A stretch of 64,000 nucleotides of DNA. Origin: Azorinus chamasolen. Lineage: Eukaryota > Mollusca > Bivalvia > Cardiida > Solecurtidae. A program made the position numbers and the translations under genes. Under the pieces are notes generated by a model that was given only the letters and a program-made list of their open reading frames with translations, ran no database searches and was not told where the DNA came from. Below are positions 55,895-64,000 of the stretch, one piece after another; position 1 is the stretch's first letter; each line of letters begins with the position of its first letter. The stretch is taken from positions 80,835,945 to 80,899,944 of the forward strand of contig OY755243.1 in the NCBI GenBank assembly GCA_963576725.1, in the 5' to 3' direction.

Positions 55895-56370
55895 TACTCT
55901 TACGAGCTTTGAGCCACATATATATCCGAATTTAATATGGCCAGAGTCTAGAAACTTCACAGGAATATTGCATAGCATGAGCTGTTGTGCACCTTTATAT
56001 TTTCAGTTTCTTCCCCGGATAATCTTGGAGTTATTGTCCCTGACTAGTTTGAATTTTACATTAATTATAAACTTTGCAGCACTCATAACTTTGAAACTAA
56101 TGTGGCTAGAGACTTGAAATTTCACAGGCAAGTTGCCTAGCGTGAGTTCTTTTGCATCTTTATAATTTCAGCTCCCTGTCCCTGGTTTTAATTTGGAGTT
56201 GTTACCCCTGACAAGTTGGAATGCATTATATTTTATAATGAACTTTGAGCCACACATACCTCTAAATCTAACAGGGCTATTCTTGAAACTTCGCAGAAAT
56301 GTTGCCCAGCATAAATTGTTGTGAACCTTTGTAATTTCAGTTCCCTCTCTCTTGTTATTTTGAAGGTATT
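55895..56370 (+). repeat. ~180-bp tandem units related to window start
   Basis: Units with AACTTCACAGGAATATTGC and TTGGAGTTATTGTCCCTGA recall 44-320 (AACTTCACAGGAATGTT, GAGATATTGCCCCTGAT). Three units are visible, with increasing divergence. Confidence 0.7.
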
Positions 56371-57194
56371 GTTCTTGATTAGTTAAAAATTAAAATAGTT
56401 AAACATCTGATGATTTGTACCTTGTTCATTTGTGTCAATTCAATAATTTCTTTGTGTCATTAGTTACATAAATGAAAACTTCATTTGAAAACGTCAAGGA
56501 ACGTATTTAAAGATTGATAGATATGTTATGACATTAAAAATTATTAGAGTTGCTTACCTTGATTTCCTTAAGACTTAACTCGTAGCAAATATAAAACATT
56601 ATGTATCTTTTTCACAGCTTAAGCAGGAATCATCTATTTTTAAGTGATTGCTTCACACCATGACAGGTAACATAATGATTGTTTTAGTTGTGTGGCTTGT
56701 GTCCGTTGATGTCCTAAAAAAGTTATTGCCCCTGATAATTTATATGTTTGTTTAACTTGCTCAAAATGTGTTATATACCTCAAAGTGACAAGTACAATTA
56801 ATTTATATAAAATATGAGAAAAAGGAGATCCTTTGAAAGCAATGAAAACAAATCAAATACATGTACTGAAAACTGCAGATGTTCATGTGCATGTTGTCTG
56901 TGCATGTTAGAATTTATTTGTCTCCCACTTAAATACCTTGCAGTTACTTTCCTTGATTAGATAGAATTCACATTACAAATATGTGTGAAGTACAGCTTAA
57001 ACTGAAACTGTTAAAGTGAAAAAATATTCTTTTCAACTTTCATGAAGCTGCTAGCCTAACAAGAAAAGAAGCATTAATCCAATGATTTATAAATACTTAT
57101 TGATAACATCTTTTTCTGTTATTTTCATTATTTGTAAGTTGAACATTGTGGCATTACTGGTCATATTTAAATCTATTAAAAATTGTGGATGTAT
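56371..57194. other. Interior of the 55.5-58 kb block, no clear unit
   Basis: AT-rich. Short phrases such as TTGCCCCTGATAATTT and ACTTTCCTTGATTAG suggest further decayed tandem units, but boundaries are not definable. Confidence 0.4.
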
Positions 57195-57955
57195 TTTTGC
57201 AAGGGGTCACTATATTTTAAAGTGAAATGACAGGGGGTCATAGTACTATATAATATATCGACCCCCGGAGTCACTATATTTTCTAGTAAGATGACTTGGG
57301 GTCATAATACTATATAATACATCGATCCCCCCCCCACACACACACACACGTGGATGTATTTTTGCCAGGGATTCACTATATTTTATAGTAAAATGGCAAG
57401 GGGGTCATAGTACTATATAATATATCGACCCCCTGATGGGTGTATTTTTGCAAGGGAATCACTATATTTTATAGTAAAATGGCATGGGGGTCATAGTACT
57501 ATATAATAAATCGACCCCCATCGTGGATGTATTTTGTCAGGGAGTCACTGTATTTTATAGTGCAATGACAGGGGGTCATAGTACTATATAATATATCGAC
57601 CCCCCTGGTGGAGGTATTTTGGCAAGGGAGTCACTATATTTTATAGGAAAATGGCATGGGGGTCATAGTACTATATAATATATCGACCCCCGGAGGAGGT
57701 ATTTAGACAAGGGAGTCACTATATTATCTAGTAAGATGGCCTGGGGGTCATAGTACTATATAATATATCGACCCCACACACACACGTGGATGTATATTTG
57801 CAAGGGAGTCACTATATTTTATAGTAAAATGGCACGGAGTCATAGTACTATATAATATATCGACCCCCCCCCCCCAATCGTGGATGAATTTGTGCAAGGG
57901 AGTCGGTATGTTTTATAGTAAAATGGCATGGGGTCATACTACTATTACTCAGGGA
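57195..57955. repeat. ~85-90-bp tandem array with CATAGTACTATATAATATAT core
   Basis: About eight units of TATTTTTGCAAGGGAGTCAC, ATATTTTATAGTAAAATGGC and GGGGTCATAGTACTATATAA then TATATCGACCCC. GGGTC and GACCC are self-complementary within each unit. A CA run lies at 57333-57350 and a poly-C near 57864. Confidence 0.9.
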
Positions 57956-59701
57956 ACCAGTAGTGCCTACCGTGCACCCCCCCCCCCCCCCTTAAGACTT
58001 TTTTTCATGGGTACCAAAATGTTCAGAAAAGTGTCCTGAATCAGAATCGCGAATGTACTCATACTTAAATTCTTTTAGGCTATGTGTATTTTAACCGTTT
58101 CCATGGCAATCCCCAGTTTTCGTAATGATGACCCATACCTACAAATTCGCCCATATCACAGCCAGTTTTTGTCCTAAAACTATAAAACTGGTACCAAATG
58201 GAAAATAAGACATTGTGCTTTTATTTCTAACTTGTTTTTTTAATTACCTTATTTTCATACTCATGAATATTAATGAGAACATTAAAAATAGTAAAAAAAG
58301 TATAGAAATAACGTAAACCTTTCATTTTTTTATCCTACAAATATCATAAAATAACTTTAATTTGAGGACCATAGCATTAATTTTAAGCACCATTTTCACC
58401 GTTTCCATGGCAACACCCTAATTTTCGTAATGATGGTCCGTACCTGCAAAATCGTCCATATCACAGCCAGTTTTTGTCCAAAACCTATAAAACTGGTACC
58501 AAATTAGAGATAGGACATTGTGCTTTTATTTCCAGTTTGTTTTTTTAAGTACCTCATTTGCAACTCATGAATATTAATGAGAACATTAAAAATAGTAAAA
58601 ACAATATAGAAATAACGTAAATAATGTAAACTATTCACTTTTTATCCTACAAATATCAGAAAACAATTTCAAATGCAGTTTAACCTGATGACAAAATCCT
58701 CAAAAAACAATATCAAATTTGAGGACCAAAAATTTAACTCTAAGTAACTTTTTAACTGTTTCCATAGTAACCAACCATTCATTTCACTCTGTTCACACTG
58801 TTTCGTTAGTTGACACCTACCTGCAAAAATCTTCCATACCACAGGAAGTATTTGTGCTAACTGTATAAAACTGGTACCGAATTAAAGATAAGACAGTGTG
58901 CTTTGGTTTAAAAGCTATAATTAGGAATTACCTTATTTGCATACACATGAATATTAATGAGAATAATTAAAAATAGCAAAAAAATACAGAAATAACGTAA
59001 ACCTCTCAATTTTTATCCTACCAATATCAGAAAACAACTTAAATGTAGTTTAAAATGATGACAAAATACTCAGAAAGCTAATCATCTTAATTGATACCCA
59101 AACAATGAACTGTAAGTAAGATTGTAACGGTTTCCATGGTAACAGATCCTTTCACAAATTTTGGAAATTTGACATCCAACTGTAATACTCCGCTAGATCT
59201 CGGTTATTTTTTATGAATCATGAAATCAATTGTTACAAACATAGATATGAGGCATTGCTTTAATAGTAAATATTACTTTTCTGATATAAACTAATTTGCA
59301 TATATATGAATATTTATGAGAACAGTAATAGATGTTGAAATTTTCAACAGACACCAGTCTTTCTCTTATAAAGCAAACAAATATGGAAAATGGTTAGCTA
59401 AAGTTTACTATGATCACTGAATATCACCAAGATTATTAGATAAATAAATTTGGGACACATTATATAGCACTGATGGTAATATATCTGTTTCCTAGACAAC
59501 CAATCTAACCTCATTGTTAATATTACAGAGTGTTTACATACCTGCAACATACAAAGATAGTGCTGCCTTCTTGGGCGATAATTATAAATGATATAAAATA
59601 TTATAAACATATACCCGGTAGTTGATGTATGAATCTTAATGTTAGGTTCACTTTATACGAATTACCTTATTTGCATCCTCATGAATATTAATTAGTGATA
59701 A
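57956..59701. repeat. Five diverging ~300-370-bp tandem units (possible subterminal repeats)
   Basis: Each unit runs from GTTTCCATGGCAA, through ATATCACAGCCAGTTTTTGT and TATAAAACTGGTACCAAAT, to CATGAATATTAATGAGAACA and ATAGAAATAACGTAAAC. The marker ATGAATATTAATGAG occurs near 58264, 58569 and 58949, then diverges near 59310 and 59681. The block ends where the inverted repeat arm begins (59702). Confidence 0.85.
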
Positions 59702-59822
59702 GAAAACAAAGAGAAACAATATTGAAAATAACATGTTTCGCAGTATGCCGAGCACAACATTACACCATTCTCCAAATATAGCTTGCAATAATAAATGTAC
59801 CTTTTGGTGATAAATAAATGAA
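59702..59822 (+). repeat. Left arm of a >=115-bp inverted repeat
   Basis: CATGTTTCGCAGTATGCCGA and GCACAACATTACACC are present reverse-complemented at 63945-63981. The match extends to AATAATAAATGTACCTTTTG here and its complement near 63905. Identity is about 90% by eye. The partner runs off the window end. Confidence 0.9.
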
Positions 59823-60235
59823 TTTTAATTATAAAACTGTCTAAAAGATGTTAAAGGGCATGTATACATCTAGTAAAGGGTTAATCCCACTCTCTGCTTT
59901 AAAACACCTTTACAGAAAGCTTCTTTGAGTATGCCGACTCAACAAAAATAGATGAATGATATCTCACTTAACCCTTTACCAGATGAATATTCATGTTAGA
60001 AATAATGACATCATGGGTATATATCATCTAATTTATAAATTGAAGGTCTGACTCTCAGAGCATACCTTAATTAGAGGCTAAAATGGAACAGTTTATATTG
60101 GATCTTCTCAGGTAATACTCTGATAAGAGCTAGGTCAAGATGATAACATTGCTGTTGAATACCCTTATTATAGGCCATAATGTAATCATATCTGTTGATT
60201 AACTGTCAGAGTTACATGTTGACAACCATTCTTCT
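59823..60235. other. No recognisable gene
   Basis: Sequence between the inverted repeat arm and the 3' end of the minus-strand gene. It may be its 3' UTR. Confidence 0.4.
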
Positions 60236-60500
60236 CTAAAACAAGGGGAATGTCTGGGTCGGGAAAGAGATCTCTTCCAAAGTATCAACTGGTAAATAAC
60301 TCTTCAGATGTGCTGTAAAAAGCAGCATATCAGCATTACGAAGTGCATCTGTTGGCATATCTTCACACTTCTCCTTAATCTTAAACAATATCAATTCATT
60401 CACAGTGTGAAATCTTAGGTTGCCATACATTGCACACGTAAATTCATCCAAGTCTTGCACAAGATCTCCAGACACATCCCAAGAGTTGCCCAAACCTGCT
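60236..60500 (-). pseudogene. 3' part of an uncharacterised invertebrate gene family, split by PLE1
   Basis: The minus-strand code starts LGNSWDVSGDLVQDLDEFTC and continues AMYGNLRFHTVNELILFKIK to a stop at 60236. It matches the C-terminal portion of a large family of uncharacterised proteins I recall from mollusc and cnidarian genomes (pattern LG.SW.VS..L...LE.F.C..Y). Its function is unknown and I do not assign one. The upstream part is at 62213-62645, beyond a PLE1 insertion. The family is multi-copy and may itself be transposon-borne, which would fit the flanking inverted repeat. Confidence 0.7.
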
Positions 60501-62212
60501 ACGAAGGTAAAGGAACATGTAAGGTTCTTCTGTGATAAGACTTATGAAAATTCTGGAATAAATCTCTTCTGGTCTATTAAGAACTCTTCAGAAGTCTTAA
60601 ATAAACTTAAGAACAAAAGGAATCTTGCATCCACTGTAAGCACGTACGATTTTTCTACTCTGTACACAACTCTTCCTCATATTTTAATTAAGGATAAGCT
60701 TACTAACTTAATCCAGAAAGTATTTGCCCGGGAAAAAACATCATTCTTGGCATGTAATGCTGAAAAAGCTTTCTTTACTTACGAGCAAATGAAATATTAC
60801 ACTAATTGGACTTGCTCAGAAGTTTGCGAATCACTAACCTTTCTTTTGGATAACATATTTGTACGTTATGGGAATGCTATATACCGTCAGGTAATTGGTA
60901 TTCCCATGGGTACGAATTGTGCACCACTTGTCGCAGATTTGTTTTTGTACTGCTATGAGAGAGATTTCATGTTGCGTTTGAATCCTCAATCACAAGAAGA
61001 TGTTATAAAAGCCTTCAATGAAACTTGTCGATATTTGGATGATATTTTTAACTTACATAACCCTTTCTTTGATGCTCTGATTCCTACAATTTATCCTAAA
61101 GAACTCAAATTGAATAAAGCTAACCCGTCCGACAATTATGCAGCGTTTCTTGATCTCGACCTTAAAATTGATAATGGAATGATCTCTTCTAAAATATATG
61201 ACAAAAGAGATGATTTTGATTTTAATATTGTTAATTTTCCTCATCTTGACGGGGATGTTCCCCGTGCCCCATCTTACGGGGTTTATATATCTCAACTTAT
61301 TCGTTTTGCTAGAGCTTGTTCATCTATTGACGATTTTAACAGTCGAAATCTCATTTTAACTGAAAAACTGCTTAAGCAAGGATATAGATACCATAAACTA
61401 AGAAAAACTTTTTCTAAATTTTACTATCGAAATCTCTCGCTTATTGGCAGGTACCAATCTAATCTCAAGGAGCTTCTGCGACACGGTGTTTCACATCCTG
61501 AATTTTATGGTGATGTGATTTACAAACTTCGTAAAATTATTGGACATACCCATTTTCTCACTTTGTTCATCAAATATGTTAAAAAATTCATTAAAAAGGG
61601 ATATGATCCTGTAGTACTACAACATACTGTATGTTTGGTTGTCAACCCTTTTACAGTTGGCAATCACGCTGGCCTCTTTGCATGTACGCCGACAAGAAAG
61701 GTTTAGTACTCTATGAAGGCGACCTCTTAAATCCAGAAATGGAAGGAGAACGTCGGATATCTGTACTATTTCGTTTTTGTCGTACCCTTTATTACTTTTC
61801 TACAGTTACTCTGTTTGCAGCTCAATCATTGAGTACACTAGCGATAGGTGGATACAGTTTGTTCACTTGAATGTTTTCGTTATACATGCACTTTACCACT
61901 GTATTTGCCGTCGCGGTTGTTGTAGATTAGTCGGAGAGGGGATACGTTTATTTACACTGTTTGTCTTTTAGGGTGGGGATGGAATAAGTGTGAGGTTGAG
62001 CGCCCATAAACCGGTTTAACCCCCCAGTGACTTTTATCACTGACCGTTCCAAGGCGGTGCTTCCATCTTCCCCCTATTGTGTGTTTGTTTTGTCTTTGTG
62101 CGTCTCTTGTTGTTTTTATAGTTATGTACATTTGTTGTTTCCTTGTGTTGCTGTTCGGGCGACTGTTTGTTCTGTATGTGGTGTTTCCTGCATTACTCAT
62201 TTTTGTACTTTT
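60501..62212 (+). mobile_element. PLE1 copy K, 5' truncated with intact RT core
   Basis: The homology to copy F begins at ACGAAGGTAAAGGAAC (60501) and ends at TTTTTGTACTTTT (62212). The RT frame runs without interruption to TAG 61704-61706, with YDFSTLY (motif A), GIPMGTNCAP (B) and YLDDIF (C). The open frame extends upstream to 60420 in host sequence, so its first ~27 codons are antisense of the split gene. The 3' UTR has the AGTGACTTTTATCACT hairpin near 62024. It lacks the N-terminal half and both TGA sites. Confidence 0.88.
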
Positions 62213-62645
62213 ATAAACATTGGCTTCTTTTCAATGGTCTTAGTGTGGGTGTCAAATGTTCTCAGCCAATAAATGCACTTGTAGAATCACAGCCACAGTA
62301 CAAATGGAGACCCAGAAGTGCTGATCGGTAATCTTCTGTGTATGCTTGGGCAACTTCTGACATGTTTATTATTTTTTGATGATTGCCTGAGCCAGTATCA
62401 AACAAGACAGTAACACCTTCAAACCAGTTAAGGTAATACAGAAGAATGAAGAATATATCACTGTCTGGAGTTCGAAGATGAACAGTTTTGTAGCCTTGTT
62501 CTTTTGCATGTTTGGTGTAAATAACGATCCTTGTTTCAGTTTCTTCCTGTGTTGAATTCAGGGCATCAAGACTGTTTCTCACTGTTGATATAACATAATC
62601 TGGCGAGAACTGGTTAGGCTCACCGTCATAGATGTGAAAAAACAT
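62213..62645 (-). pseudogene. 5' part of the same uncharacterised gene, split by PLE1
   Basis: Open minus-strand code 62262-62645 includes EETETRIVIYTKHAKEQGYK, VHLRTPDSDIFFILLYYL, VTVLFDTGSGNHQKIINM and LLGLHLYCGCDSTSAFIG. The acidic pattern (E.ETR, PDSD, CGCDSTS) resembles the nuclease-like domain of the uncharacterised family with SPDTDV and GCDTTSAF motifs. A TGA follows FIG, and a one-base shift restores the frame towards KKPMFI just before the PLE1 3' end, so the gene was probably already damaged or the shift followed insertion. The frame is open upstream of Met62645, so the true start is not known. Confidence 0.72.
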
Positions 62646-62739
62646 GTCTGCCTTGTAGCTTCTAATCGTAAGGAATCAAGGAATTGTAGCAATTATTAGT
62701 GGTTCACAAAGACCCAATATGCAGATTGATATAGGTGAG

Positions 62740-62845
62740 CTGATGCAGAATCTGCTGACACCAGTTCCCTTCGGTATTGGTACGGCTAATGGTGGCTTAG
62801 CAAGACAGACAAATCAAAGGGTCTTAAAACACATCACAGGATTAC
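62740..62845 (+). pseudogene. Fragment of the same family in opposite orientation
   Basis: ELMQNLLTPVPFGIGTANGG followed by LARQTNQRVLKHITG resembles the region upstream of the SPDTDV domain in this family. It is on the + strand, opposite to 62213-62645, implying an inversion or a second copy. Confidence 0.5.
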
Positions 62846-63044
62846 CAGTTCTCGACAGATGATGGTATATCAAAATTCGAACAGTCTTGAAACCCTGAAT
62901 TCAACACAGGCTTTATGGGCTTTAAAATCACTGACACTTTAAAAACAATAACAGAAGGTTGTCTGGGGTATCATAAGTACTTGGCTTTCAACAGTTACCA
63001 TGGAAGCAGTGCATGGTCATTTTGGTAACAGTTTTAGACATTTG

Positions 63045-63882
63045 GTGGTGGTTGCGTCTTGTATGTGGCTTTGCCTGCTTGACTTTACTACTTTTCCATT
63101 TATAAGCACAATAGTGTTGTTTGTGCAGTGTGGCGGCCTTGAAACGTCTCCCCGTACATCCAATCAATATTGTTTTCTTCCTCTTGCAGGAATTGCTCTA
63201 CATTCAATGTGTTTCCTCATACCTTTACACCGTACTTTGCACTTCATGGTGGCTTCCGTACTCACCGACATGGTTGTATGTGTCATGCTGTCTATCGGTG
63301 TTTTGGTGGTGGTTGCGTCTTGTATGTGGCTTTGCCTGCTTGACTTTACTACTTTTCCATTTATAAGCACAATAGTGTTGTTTGTGCAGTGTGGCGGTCT
63401 TGAAACGTCTCCCCGTACATCCAATCAATATTGTTTTCTTCCTCTTGCAGGAATTGCTCTACATTCAATGTGTTTCCTCATACCTTTACACCGTACTTTG
63501 CACTTCATGGTGGCTTCCGTACTCACCGACATGGTTGTGTGTGTCATGCTGTCTATCGGTGTTTTGGTGGTGGTTGCGTCTTGTATGTGGCTTTGCCTGC
63601 TTGACTTTACTACTTTTCCATTTATAAGCACAATAGTGTTGTTTGTGCAGTGTGGCGGTCTTGAAACGTCTCCCCGTACATCCAATCAATATTGTTTTCT
63701 TCCTCTTGCAGGAATTGCTCTACATTCAATGTGTTTCCTCATACCTTTACACCGTACTTTGCACTTCATGGTGGCTTCCGTACTCACCGACATGGTTGTG
63801 TGTGTCATGCTGTCTATCGGTGTTTTGGTGGTGGTTGCGTCTTGTATGTGGCTTTGCCTGCTTGACTATACTACTTTTCCAT
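63045..63882 (+). repeat. 261-bp tandem array (3+ units) containing the PLE3 3' end
   Basis: Units repeat exactly every 261 bases (63121, 63382, 63643). About 80 bases of each are the PLE3 3' terminal box (GGTGGTTGCGTCTTGTATGT to CTACTTTTCCAT). The other ~180 bases are non-PLE sequence (AAACGTCTCCCCGTACATCC, TTCCTCTTGCAGGAATTGC). Units are nearly identical, so expansion is recent. Because 261 is divisible by three, an open frame of 294 codons (63000-63884) runs through. It is probably not a gene. Confidence 0.93.
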
Positions 63883-63884
63883 AA

Positions 63885-64000
63885 AGATTATTTATTCATC
63901 ATCAAAAGGTACATTTATTATTGCTAGCTATACTTGGAGCATGGTGTAATGTTGTGCTCGGCATACTGCGAAACATGTTATTTTCAATATTGTTTCTCTT
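63885..64000 (-). repeat. Right arm of the inverted repeat (continues past window)
   Basis: The reverse complement of 59702-59822, from AAAAGGTACATTTATTATTG to TATTTTCAATATTGTTTCTC at the last base. The array 63045-63882 ends right at its edge. Confidence 0.9.

Noticed and set aside
63000..63884. 294-codon open frame
   Set aside because: It runs through a 261-bp tandem array divisible by three, includes a transposon 3' UTR, and repeats itself exactly. An artefact of period length.

Overview
The window reads as genomic DNA of a eukaryotic metazoan, most likely a bivalve mollusc. It is AT-rich, its one clear gene is split by GT-AG introns, and the rest is dominated by Penelope-like (PLE-like) retroelements, tandem-core Helitron/Helentron-type non-autonomous elements of the bivalve 'pearl' type, LINEs, mariner, MITEs and a tRNA-derived SINE. 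No bacterial gene organisation, CRISPR array or operon is visible. The species is not determinable from sequence alone.

Layout. 1-11 kb: a Helitron-type 3' end, a decayed PLE (copy A), a Ty3/Gypsy pol relic, and a second PLE (copy B) split by a mariner that itself carries a tandem-repeat element. 11-16.5 kb: PLE 3' fragments, then a three-level nest (tandem array, PLE2, Helentron-like element). 16.5-45.8 kb: eight + strand exons of an SF1 (Upf1-like) helicase that best resembles the C-terminal helicase of HELZ2. All helicase motifs are intact and the phases join into 591 residues. Its introns hold about 20 mobile elements, including a 10 kb intron with a PLE2 copy broken by three later insertions and a 5.5 kb intron with alternating PLE3/PLE1 copies. 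45.8-55 kb: MITEs, minisatellites, a SINE with a perfect target duplication, a tRNA-like pseudogene and a dispersed repeat. 55-58 kb: a PLE connector fragment and a palindromic tandem-repeat block. 58-64 kb: repeats ending in an inverted repeat (59.70-59.82 versus 63.89-64.00 kb) that brackets a gene of an uncharacterised marine-invertebrate family, broken by a PLE1 insertion.

Three related PLE-like families are distinguished here by their 3' regions and called PLE1, PLE2 and PLE3 (working names). PLE1 encodes a reverse transcriptase with YDFSTLY, GIPMGTNCAP and YLDD motifs. Two PLE1 copies 29 kb apart both carry in-frame TGA at the same two codons, each where I recall cysteine in related proteins. 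This is the most unusual coding observation. The second is the possible large terminal-inverted-repeat element at the right edge. The third is that six differently sequenced repeats share one architecture: a 5' terminal motif, an optional tandem core, an inverted copy near the 3' end, a hairpin, then CTAG or CTTGT.

Apart from the helicase gene, nothing looks like a functional host gene. Most other long open frames are transposon remnants or repeat artefacts. All homology statements come from motif recognition, not searches.
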